A stretch of 42,709 nt of DNA, taken from assembly GCA_945882995.1 (NCBI GenBank), contig CAMCXE010000006.1:1-42709 (forward strand). Reading direction: 5' to 3'. The notes beneath the pieces are model-generated. The model worked only from the letters and a program-made list of their open reading frames with translations. It had not been told where the DNA came from and ran no database searches. The position numbers and the translations under genes are program-made. Position 1 is the stretch's first letter. Each line of letters starts with the position of its first letter. Positions 34,367-42,700 of the stretch are shown one piece after another. The stretch comes from Thalassocella blandensis. Lineage in GTDB: Bacteria; Pseudomonadota; Gammaproteobacteria; Pseudomonadales; Cellvibrionaceae.

Positions 34367-34676
34367 CCAGTAGCGGGTAGGTTGGGTAGAGCATAGCGAA
34401 ACCCAACATTTGAGAGTTGAAGAAATGAAATTTGTGTTGAGTTGAAAATTATTTTTCGTGGTGCGGAGTTTTTTTGGGGTGAGCGCAGTGTTGGGTTTCG
34501 CTGCGCTCTACCCAACCTACGACAAAAATGAACATTTGTAATAGTTAATGGCTGTGGATGAGTTGCAGTACCTATGCATTACTCCTTAATTAAAGGGGGT
34601 GATTAGCAAAATGCAGCCGGGCGCGGCGCCGACTAAGGCGCGGTTTTATATTTATTCGTTGCAGGTGGTGAGTTGA
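34360..34676. repeat. Leader repeat, copy 2, upstream of TPS module 2
   Basis: 317 bp matching 23411-23721. It includes both GTTGGGT palindromes (34381-34407 and 34490-34516), TTTTCGTGGTGCGGAGTTTT, ATTACTCCTTAATTAAAGGG and GCAAAATGCAGCCGGGCGCGG, and ends at the same GTGGTGAGTTGA. Downstream, 34677-34888 is not shared with copy 1 and shows no gene. Confidence 0.75.
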
Positions 34677-34888
34677 GATTTAAGCGCGTGACGATAGTGC
34701 GGCACGGGTAAAAGGCTTGCAAAGTTAAGTTGTGTCGAAAAAGTCATTATCAAGCGCTGCCAAATTTGGAACGCGCACGCAATGAATGTGTAAGTGATGC
34801 AAAAGGTGGTTTTGCAAGTGGCGATTGTGGTGCTGCTTGAGTGATTTTGGGATATTTATTCAATAATGGTTTTTGAGTGGGTCAAACA

Positions 34889-37800
34889 ATGAAAAAAAGT
34901 CTGGCAATAGTTTTTACCATGGCACTACTTATCCTATCGGGCGAAGTTTTTGCGCGAAACGAACCCCCTTATTCTTCGGATGTGGTGGACATTGCAGAAT
35001 GGTCGAGTGATGGGGACATAGGAACAGTAACTGTAACCATTCATTCACACGATGGCGGCGAGCTCTCGTATAGCAGGGACGGAGCTCGCTGGGAAACTTT
35101 GGGGTTTCAGTTTGAAGGAGTGTATGAAGGGCTTGAGAACCCCGACGACTTTGTGGGCACACATATAATCCCGGTGCCGCAACTTGACCCCGGAGTCACC
35201 TATTTTCGCTATACCACATTGAAGCAGACCTACTATGGCCTAGGTTCTAGGGGTGATAAAACGCCAAACCTTGATGTGCCGGTTAAGGAGTACACCCACA
35301 CAGTCCTCCCCACACTGGACGCAGTCAGCTCTATAGGCTGGAGCGTAGGCGATTATTGCGACACCAACTACACACTTTCTTGGTCGCCCGCCGCCCCAAA
35401 AGCCCCTGGTGATACACAAGTGGTGTACCAGATTGACGAAGCTGCAACGGCGGACGGGCGCCCGTGGGACACCAGTTGGCGCACCCTAGAGACCCGTTGG
35501 GGTACCAATAGCTACACCTTGCCCAAGGGGCGGTTAGCCGACTGGAATTATCAATACCGTATTCGGGCGCAATATGGCCTGAATGGCCAATGGTCCGAAT
35601 GGTCGGATGTGGGGGCGGCTTCAACCTCGAAGTGGTTTCACATACCGGCTTGTGTAACGCCGCCAGCCGCACCCCCGGACGCCAGCGTTCCAGCTCCATC
35701 CGCCTCGGGTGGCTCCTCCGCCTCGGGTGGCTCCTCCGCCGCGGCTGATGTGCCTAGTGCGCCAGCAGCCAGCTATACGCAATATAAAAGCAATAAAATT
35801 GCTGGCCAGCAGGTGCTCGAACTAGAAAACGCGAATGCCGCCGGTATTTCCTATAACCGCCTACCGGAATTTAGTTACGGCTACACCTCACTGGTGATTA
35901 ACAATTTCGCGGGGCCATCGAAAGTTGCACAAAATGGCGTTGTAACGCCGGCAAAAAGAGCCGCAAAACTTTTCGTAATCGAGACCGACTCATTCGGATT
36001 GGGTTATAGCTCAATTGCCATTCAGGGTGCACCAGCAGACCTGCTGATTATCAATCCGCAAAATTCAGGCGCCATTGTTTGCACATATTGTAGTTTCAGA
36101 AATGTTGGCCGGGTTACCTTGGTGGCCGGTCGCGCTAATTATCGGTTAGATAAAGATGTAGCCACCATTGGCGAGTTAACCACTTACCCTGCCGCTGTCA
36201 ATAACGTTTCACTGCATGATATTTATGCGGTAGGCGTAACCTCATTTGAAGTATTAGGTAATTCGCTAATTGTTACTGGCGTTATCAATACAAATGTCAG
36301 TGGGAGCAACCTAAATGGAAACATTATTACTGATCCAAACGGCAGGCTGCGGTTGGGCAGCGGGGGCGTTAATTTATATGCGGGTAGTATGGTTTTCGAT
36401 TATGAGAAACAACAAATTACGCAGGCCTCACGCACTGTCGGCGGGGAAAGTTATTCCGGCCTAACATTAAACGGCCGCATTCAATCAGCTTCCATCAATT
36501 TAAATGCCTTCCATTGGATAAAAATAACCCAGCCACAAACTACCCAAAGCGTGGCCCTAGTTTCCACTGAGTATCAAGGCCGGCGGGTTACGCCGGTGGA
36601 AGGCATAAAAGCCCAAACTTTTGGTGTAAATTCGCTGCTTAGCGTGCGCGGCGATTTAGCCTCCGATAATCAAATATCGCTGAACTCCAAGGGTGCGGTT
36701 ACGGTAGAGCGCACACTGGCTGCACCTAAGCTGTTAGTCCTCGCCGGCGGCTTGGTTACCAATACCAACACCGCCTTTTATAACGCCAAAAACACCTTAA
36801 AAATAGCTGCCGATACGCTGGATAATCGCGCCAACCTAAAAGCTCCCGATATTTCCATCACCACGGATAAGCACATACTCAATCAATTTGGCGGTGAAAT
36901 TAAAGGGGATGCAATCCGCCTGAAGTCGGTGGCTGGTGTGGTACGTAATGGCTCTATAAAACCCTATGAGCTAATTGATATGGGTGTGGAAATCGCTAAC
37001 CCATTTACTGATGCGGGCCTGCAAAACCAAAGCTACAAGCAGGGCTTCTATTTTCAGCTAAATACCGCTGAAGGTAGGTACCATAAGCCCAGCTCCATCG
37101 GCGCAAAAATTATTGGCAGCCAAGTAGAAATTTCCGGCAATCAGGTGGAAAACATTAACCCCTACTACCGCGTGCGTAAGCCCGGCGAGAGCTGGGCGCA
37201 GGGCGTGTCTTATCAGCCGCAATTGTTGTCGCAGGTGGAATTGGTGGCCACCAAGAGCCTAAAAATTCACGGCGACGGCCCAGTAACCAACGCGTCGGCA
37301 CTGCTGGGCGTGTTAACTGCCGGTGGAACCTTAGACATAGAAGCCGATAGGCTACTCAATGAGCGCTACCGCATGGATTTTACCTTGGAGGGTGCACAAG
37401 CCAATGAACTGAAAACCGCGGCCATTGTGGCTTCCCCCCCGGGGCAATTATTTTCCATGGGGACCTTTAAACTGAAGGCCACAAGTTTTTTAAATAAAAC
37501 GGCATTTATGGAGGTGCAGGGTTTAGCAACCCTTGACGCCCCCAGCGTAAAAAACATCGGCTTAACCCTTGGGTCCCGCACTAAAACGTGGCTGGCTGGT
37601 GAAAAACTGCATGTCAAGTCTCTCGAATACGGTACCGAGGCTACACTCATGGCATTTAATGGCGGAGTGAACGCGGCACCCACCACCCTTTCCACTTTAG
37701 CGATCTCGGTAATTGATGGCGTGCAGCAGGCAGCGTTGAATACCTTGTCCGGAAGTACAGTGACGACATTTCATTTCAACGGTACTTCAACTACGAGGCA

Positions 37801-37990
37801 AGGCAGCTTTACCTCAATTGTGAAAGATGTAAGCAGCAATCAGATTTACCGCAAAGAATGTTATTACGGCAGCTGCACAGACAACACGCTTAACTCCCAA
37901 GGGCTTTTTGAGGTAATGGCCAAATTCATTGCCGAGTTTGAAACCGCCACGCGGAACGCGTGGGATATTGTGATTAATTGGTTTAATTAA
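34889..37990 (+). CDS. TPS-domain exoprotein with N-terminal FnIII-like domain, first half of split CdiA-like system (module 2)
   Basis: 1033 residues. Signal peptide MKKSLAIVFTMALLILSGEVFA. Two beta-rich domains come first; the second, about 138-248, is fibronectin-III-like and carries WSEWS at 235-239. A Ser/Gly/Pro linker follows, with a duplicated 18-bp unit (SASGGS). The TPS domain is displaced to about 317-420: AGISYNRLPEFSYGYTSLVI and IVCTYCSFRNVGRVTL are the counterparts of the TPS blocks in module 1. Beta-helix then runs to the end (ITTDKHILNQFGGEIKGD aligns with module 1). It has no poly-proline or Cys tail; it ends ETATRNAWDIVINWFN. A TPS domain is normally right after the signal peptide, so the ~290-residue insertion before it is unusual. 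The ribosome site is weak. Confidence 0.83.
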   Translation: MKKSLAIVFTMALLILSGEVFARNEPPYSSDVVDIAEWSSDGDIGTVTVTIHSHDGGELSYSRDGARWETLGFQFEGVYEGLENPDDFVGTHIIPVPQLDPGVTYFRYTTLKQTYYGLGSRGDKTPNLDVPVKEYTHTVLPTLDAVSSIGWSVGDYCDTNYTLSWSPAAPKAPGDTQVVYQIDEAATADGRPWDTSWRTLETRWGTNSYTLPKGRLADWNYQYRIRAQYGLNGQWSEWSDVGAASTSKWFHIPACVTPPAAPPDASVPAPSASGGSSASGGSSAAADVPSAPAASYTQYKSNKIAGQQVLELENANAAGISYNRLPEFSYGYTSLVINNFAGPSKVAQNGVVTPAKRAAKLFVIETDSFGLGYSSIAIQGAPADLLIINPQNSGAIVCTYCSFRNVGRVTLVAGRANYRLDKDVATIGELTTYPAAVNNVSLHDIYAVGVTSFEVLGNSLIVTGVINTNVSGSNLNGNIITDPNGRLRLGSGGVNLYAGSMVFDYEKQQITQASRTVGGESYSGLTLNGRIQSASINLNAFHWIKITQPQTTQSVALVSTEYQGRRVTPVEGIKAQTFGVNSLLSVRGDLASDNQISLNSKGAVTVERTLAAPKLLVLAGGLVTNTNTAFYNAKNTLKIAADTLDNRANLKAPDISITTDKHILNQFGGEIKGDAIRLKSVAGVVRNGSIKPYELIDMGVEIANPFTDAGLQNQSYKQGFYFQLNTAEGRYHKPSSIGAKIIGSQVEISGNQVENINPYYRVRKPGESWAQGVSYQPQLLSQVELVATKSLKIHGDGPVTNASALLGVLTAGGTLDIEADRLLNERYRMDFTLEGAQANELKTAAIVASPPGQLFSMGTFKLKATSFLNKTAFMEVQGLATLDAPSVKNIGLTLGSRTKTWLAGEKLHVKSLEYGTEATLMAFNGGVNAAPTTLSTLAISVIDGVQQAALNTLSGSTVTTFHFNGTSTTRQGSFTSIVKDVSSNQIYRKECYYGSCTDNTLNSQGLFEVMAKFIAEFETATRNAWDIVINWFN

Positions 37991-38002
37991 AGGAATTCCA
38001 CC

Positions 38003-41000
38003 ATGAAAACACAGAGCCACTTAAACCCAATTAAGGCAAATCCCATGTGCAGACTATTCACATTAATCCAGCTGTTAGTGCTGTTGGTTGGCGCCACCCT
38101 AAGCGCTTATTCCACGGCTTCCGCCACTTACTCTCCTTTCGAATTGGAAGCGGAGTTTTCATTTAACGATAAATATGCCTATGTGCCCGGGCAAGCCACA
38201 GTACTGTTTGTTAAGCCAGACTTTTTGGCCAGCACGCCGCAAACCGCCCACCCCGATATTGCCGGGTTATATAGCAGCCTGCGCAGCAAGGGCACAAGCC
38301 TATTGCCACCGCCAAAATGGGTTCCCATTTTCAATGGTGGCATAACTCTATTTATTCCTAACTATGATCTGCGTAAGGTTATTGGTGATAACTTCGTACA
38401 AACCCTGTTTGTGCGTTCGCAAATTAAGCGGCTGTTAGGCCGAGAAGTTATTGCCCCGTTGGTGTTTGGGGATGAAGTGAGCGAATTTGCCACCCTCTAC
38501 AATAACGCCCTTAATTACGCCATAGAAACCGGCACACCATTCGGCACGCCCTTAACCCAAATTGACCGCGACATGATTTGGCCCGAGTTGCGCCAAATTA
38601 AAGGTGAGTGGGTATACGTACCCATAGTGTATTTATCGACCAATACCCTAAACCTCTACAGTGTTAAAGGCTTAGAAACCTCCTTGAATGGCGGCACAGT
38701 CAAATTAGGCGGCATCAACATAGGCGCAGGCAGCGAGCTAACCCTGCGCAACACCTTTTTGAATGTCGCCAACGACCTAGAAGTAAAAGGCCAGCTAAAT
38801 ATCCAGGACGATGCCAAAGTGCTTGTGCAAGGCTCCTTAATGGTGGATGGCGGTACCCTCCTGGCCAAGCAAAGCCAGACTGGCCGCGGCAATATGTTTA
38901 TCAGCGCTGGCGATATCACCATTAAATCCATCGTGCAGGTGGTTAAAAACGAATTCGGGCAAACCTCCAACCTAGGTTCCATTGCCAAAGTGGAATCTGA
39001 CGGCACCATGACGCTGCGTTCGTCGGGCGACATTACTGTGCTTGGCGCAAACATTCGCTCCAACGACACCTTGGTTCTTGGTGCCAACGGCAACATTTCA
39101 GTAAAAGGCCTATCCCTCCCCAATGTATTTGAAGGTAAACAAGACGGTTGGGACACCCGCACCACCACCACTGAATATTTTTCCTCCACCATCAGTAGCC
39201 AATACGCCTTGCAGATGATTGCCAACGGCACCATCAGCATTGAAGGTTCCTCAATCAGTAGTGACAAAGGCCAATTAGAACTATTGGCCGGCATGGGCAT
39301 AAGGGTAGAAGACCACCTCAACCAAACCCAAACGCAACGTTCCAACAAGTACATAAAAGGTAATCCCCACGAAGAGGCCTATAAAACCGTCGCCATTCGC
39401 TCGCTATTGGAGGCCGGCAAAAACGTTGTTATTAATTCCGAAATGGGCGACATAGTCCTTAAAGCCGCCGCCATTACCAGCCAAACCGGCACCAGCGTAA
39501 AAGCCAGTGCTGGCGGCGTGCAAATGTTGGTGAGTAAGGAGACAGACCAATACCAATATTCCGCCGTCAAAAATTCCCTGCTTACCGTCACCAATATTAA
39601 CCGCGGGCACTTGTATGAAAATACAGTGGCCACCTCTGTGGTGGGCGGCTTACAGATACAGGCCCAAGGCGGTTTAACGGTTGAATACAAAGGCGACCCC
39701 ACACTCAGCCTAGAAGACCAAGTGGCCGTCTTAAGCCAAGCCCCCGGCATGGAATGGATGAACAATGTGGACAAAACCAGCACCACCTGGAAGTCCATTA
39801 GTGCGGAGTATAAGAATTGGGATAAAACACAGACTAGTTTGTCACCGGCGGCTATGGCGTTGATTTCTATTGCTATGGCTGCGGCCAGTGGTGGCGCAAG
39901 TTTGGGTGCCACCGCCACCTTGCAAACCGCAATGCAAGCTGCTGTGGCGGCAGGTGTTAGCGCGCTGGAAACTCAGCTCGTTATTGCCATGTGTAACGGT
40001 GTGGTGAACGGCGGCAATTTTGGCCCTGCATTAAAACAACTCACCTCAGACGATTCCTTAAAGTCCTTGGCTATTTCTATGGTTACCGCTGGCGCGCTGA
40101 AAAAAGTCGATATGACGTTTTTTAGTGGAACAGCGGTGGTTAATGGCCAAGAAGTCGTGAAGGATCTTTCCTATGTGCAGCAGGCGGGGCAGGCGGTTAC
40201 GCATGCGGCGGTGAGTTCTACGGTAACTTGGGCGATAAAAGGTGGGGATTTTGCGTCGGTGCGGGATTCGTTCGTACACTCCTTGGCGGCAGATGCGGTT
40301 AATCAGCTGGGCAAGGGTATGGCCAATAAAATCGGCGCCGCTAAATCCATTGATGAAGCCACTCGGTACATTTCCCAAGCCGCCCTAGGCTGTATGACAC
40401 AAGGCCTGACGGCCAAATTGTCCAGCACGGATGCGGGAGACGCCTGTTTGTCCGGCGCCGGTGGCGCGTTACTGGCCCAAGGTGTCGCTGACATTGTTGA
40501 TGCAAAAACGAAGACCTACACGAAAGCATTATTGGAACCGTCAGGCGATGCGTCTGCTCGAGACAGCGCGGATTTTTTTAGGTTTCTTGCCGCCCATGGG
40601 GCAGATGTCTCCCGTATGGTTGCTGGCTTGTCCGCACTGGCGGTGGGTGGTGATGTGAATGCAGCGGCAGCCGGTGCCGGTATGGCATATGCCAGTAACC
40701 GAGCGACAATCGCCAAAGCCGCAGCCTTGGGCACGTTAATGATTCAGCAAGGAATGCTTGGCTGCACTCGGACGTTTATTGAATGCAGTGCAACGCAGCA
40801 GGAGCTTGGTGTTAGGCAGCGTATGAAGGCGTCTGGGAAATTTACCGACGCTCAAATTACTACGCAGGTGGCGGCGTGGAAAAGCCAAAACATATTTACG
40901 AGCATCGCAACCTATAATTATCACTACTATGCCGGCGGCCAGGTATTGGAGGACATGGCGTTTAGGGAGCAGGATGACCCACTGGTTAGGGCGGCCACCC

Positions 41001-42046
41001 AGCCAGGCGAAATTGAAGAGGTTATAGTTACTGGCTTGCGTTATACCGGCATGCGAGACGCCACCTTGGATTGTTTCGCTGGTCTAGAGCGTTTAAATAA
41101 AGACGTTAATGGTGCTGTTGGCGGCGCGGTTAGTTACCTATTTGACAGTGTTTTGGGCGCGCCGATTAAAGACAACCTTGCCAATGTTATGAATAAAACG
41201 GTGCAGGCCGTCACTCAGGTGGAAGGCATTAATGGCGCTATTGAGCTCACAAACACTGTTAAAAACAGTTTAGGTGCTGGTTCGTTAGCCTATTTATCAG
41301 ATCGTTCTTACGATGGCGCTAAGACGTATGTCGGTGATAACACAACGGTTGAAGAAAGAGACCATTTGGCAGCAGACGGTATTGTGGCTGTTGGGGCTAC
41401 GGTATTTGGTTGGGGAGTGGGGAAGGCCGTTTCTTCGATTTCGTTTGAGCGGTATGTGCCGCAGGCGGGGCCGGAAAAATTTATTAACAAAAAGCCTAAA
41501 TTTAGCGGCGATTGGGATAACTATAAAACGTTCGGGATATTTGATGATCCGCTCTCTAGTCCCGAGGGGCGCAGAATGGTAATCGAATTTGAAAATGGTG
41601 GGATTGATCATGATGCTGCTATATATAAAACTAGGAAATTGATGGAAACAGGCTCTACTCTACCAATAGCGAATCCAATTAATGTCGGGGATGTGTTCTA
41701 TAAGCTGGTGCCAAATGGTGCAACCGTAGGGCCAAAAAGCGTATTTTGGATAACCGAAGCTGAAGTCAGCAAACTAAGATATTTTAGTGGTGTTGATTCT
41801 ATTGCCGATCGCTTGGGAGTGCCTTTGGCGCAGCAGCAGGCCGCTTCTTTTTCATTGTACAAAGTCAAGGCAATAGACCCGGGAACGTCCTTCACATCTC
41901 GAGTAGCTCCGACTAGTGAATTGGGCGCTGACGGCACGGTTTGGAAGCAAGCTGGCGGAGCGGAACAAACGCTCTTAACTGATAGACAAATGACAAAATT
42001 TTCAAGCCCAGAATTAATAGAGCAGGAGTTTAAACAGAAGCCATGA
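38003..42046 (+). CDS. CdiA-like toxin half with own signal peptide (module 2)
   Basis: 1347 residues, 12 bp after the first half, AGGAA ribosome site. Signal peptide with a long charged lead (internal Met at 38045). Residues ~126-215 (VIGDNFVQTLFVRSQIKRLL ... DMIWPELRQIKGEWVYVP) match the post-helix region of CdiA and of module 1. Beta-helix continues to ~550. Pretoxin: SLSPAAMALISIA (~612), LTSDDSLKSLAISMVTAGAL, DUF637-like IKGGDFASVRDSF (~745), and a degenerate VENN position, YASNRA (~897). The remaining ~450 residues differ from module 1. The last ~190 (GDVFYKLVPNGATVGPKSVF, PTSELGADGTVWKQAGGAEQ) resemble a toxin tip seen at the ends of other haemagglutinin-like proteins; I cannot name its activity. 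The ATGA overlap with the next gene marks the toxin/immunity border. Confidence 0.85.
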   Translation: MKTQSHLNPIKANPMCRLFTLIQLLVLLVGATLSAYSTASATYSPFELEAEFSFNDKYAYVPGQATVLFVKPDFLASTPQTAHPDIAGLYSSLRSKGTSLLPPPKWVPIFNGGITLFIPNYDLRKVIGDNFVQTLFVRSQIKRLLGREVIAPLVFGDEVSEFATLYNNALNYAIETGTPFGTPLTQIDRDMIWPELRQIKGEWVYVPIVYLSTNTLNLYSVKGLETSLNGGTVKLGGINIGAGSELTLRNTFLNVANDLEVKGQLNIQDDAKVLVQGSLMVDGGTLLAKQSQTGRGNMFISAGDITIKSIVQVVKNEFGQTSNLGSIAKVESDGTMTLRSSGDITVLGANIRSNDTLVLGANGNISVKGLSLPNVFEGKQDGWDTRTTTTEYFSSTISSQYALQMIANGTISIEGSSISSDKGQLELLAGMGIRVEDHLNQTQTQRSNKYIKGNPHEEAYKTVAIRSLLEAGKNVVINSEMGDIVLKAAAITSQTGTSVKASAGGVQMLVSKETDQYQYSAVKNSLLTVTNINRGHLYENTVATSVVGGLQIQAQGGLTVEYKGDPTLSLEDQVAVLSQAPGMEWMNNVDKTSTTWKSISAEYKNWDKTQTSLSPAAMALISIAMAAASGGASLGATATLQTAMQAAVAAGVSALETQLVIAMCNGVVNGGNFGPALKQLTSDDSLKSLAISMVTAGALKKVDMTFFSGTAVVNGQEVVKDLSYVQQAGQAVTHAAVSSTVTWAIKGGDFASVRDSFVHSLAADAVNQLGKGMANKIGAAKSIDEATRYISQAALGCMTQGLTAKLSSTDAGDACLSGAGGALLAQGVADIVDAKTKTYTKALLEPSGDASARDSADFFRFLAAHGADVSRMVAGLSALAVGGDVNAAAAGAGMAYASNRATIAKAAALGTLMIQQGMLGCTRTFIECSATQQELGVRQRMKASGKFTDAQITTQVAAWKSQNIFTSIATYNYHYYAGGQVLEDMAFREQDDPLVRAATQPGEIEEVIVTGLRYTGMRDATLDCFAGLERLNKDVNGAVGGAVSYLFDSVLGAPIKDNLANVMNKTVQAVTQVEGINGAIELTNTVKNSLGAGSLAYLSDRSYDGAKTYVGDNTTVEERDHLAADGIVAVGATVFGWGVGKAVSSISFERYVPQAGPEKFINKKPKFSGDWDNYKTFGIFDDPLSSPEGRRMVIEFENGGIDHDAAIYKTRKLMETGSTLPIANPINVGDVFYKLVPNGATVGPKSVFWITEAEVSKLRYFSGVDSIADRLGVPLAQQQAASFSLYKVKAIDPGTSFTSRVAPTSELGADGTVWKQAGGAEQTLLTDRQMTKFSSPELIEQEFKQKP

Positions 42047-42465
42047 CAAAGAAACTTGTTCCTTATGACGGAAGGCAGTACCTGGAAATTGATCAAGTAG
42101 CTTTACGACGGACCGCTAAAGAGTTGCTTGCTCAAATTAGTTTTGAGGTTGGTGAAAATGATCCATATAAAATTAAGTCTAGGTTAATGCCTATAATAGA
42201 CAGCGCCATTAGGGGCGAAATTGCCACCCCCTTCCGAGAGCGGACAGAATTAATTGGAGGCCTGTTTGATTATGAATATGGCGAGGGGACACTGCCAAGT
42301 TATCTGGCGGGCGGGTTTCAAAGAGCTTTCGTTTCGTTTGCTGTAATTGCGCTAGGATGGCCTTTAGATGTTCCTATCGTCGAACATGTGAATGGCGTCC
42401 AGATGGCTTGGATTGAGTTTGAAGAGGAAGGAGAGCGCATGGTTCATGCTCCTATTAAACCGTGA
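42043..42465 (+). CDS. Putative immunity protein of module 2
   Basis: 140 residues, cytoplasmic. Start ATG overlaps the toxin TGA (ATGA). There are acidic patches (FEVGENDPYKI, FDYEYGEGTL, EFEEEGERM) and no membrane segment. It is unlike the immunity candidate of module 1, as expected when the toxin tips differ. Function is inferred from position and coupling only. Confidence 0.65.
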   Translation: MTKKLVPYDGRQYLEIDQVALRRTAKELLAQISFEVGENDPYKIKSRLMPIIDSAIRGEIATPFRERTELIGGLFDYEYGEGTLPSYLAGGFQRAFVSFAVIALGWPLDVPIVEHVNGVQMAWIEFEEEGERMVHAPIKP

Positions 42466-42577
42466 ACCCGTAAGGCGGATTCGCGAAACAACACGAACAA
42501 ACAAGCCACCCACCACTTAAGCCCAGTAAAACCAAGGATTTTGGAGAAATGGGGCTATGGATCAATGGGGTCAGACT
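42466..42577. repeat. Truncated GTAAGGCGG repeat and half 25-bp palindrome
   Basis: CCGTAAGGCGGATTCGCGAA (42469-42488) is the left half of the palindrome seen whole at 33863. ATCAATGGGGTCAGAC (42561-42576) is a half copy of the ATCAATGG palindrome interrupted exactly where the IS terminal repeat begins. Confidence 0.65.
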
Positions 42578-42595
42578 CTGAGGTATCCCCACAAA
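42578..42595 (+). mobile_element. Left terminal repeat of an IS4-like element
   Basis: CTGAGGTATCCCCACAAA, identical to 30859-30876, where it ends the IS4 transposase remnant. Here it is followed by an AT-rich ~105-bp leader and a possible transposase start at 42701, so it should be the 5' end of another copy that continues beyond the window. Confidence 0.55.
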
Positions 42596-42700
42596 ATATA
42601 CAATAAATTCAATGACATGGAAAAAAATCTTTAGGATAATATCGCGAAGAGTGCGAACATGAGGGCTGGCCCCGAAAATCTCACTAATCAAGAAGCCCCC

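Noticed and set aside
34401..34496. ACCCAAC ... GTTGGGT spacing that mimics an integron attC site (RYYYAAC ... GTTRRRY), with small genes in array
   Set aside because: The sequence between the two cores is not self-complementary beyond eight bases. The same 27-bp palindrome also carries the cores in the opposite order. No integron integrase is seen.
41010..41045. EVIVTGLRYTG in the module 2 toxin half resembles the TonB-receptor plug motif (EVxVTG)
   Set aside because: It lies deep inside the toxin half with no plug or barrel sequence around it; the likeness is short.
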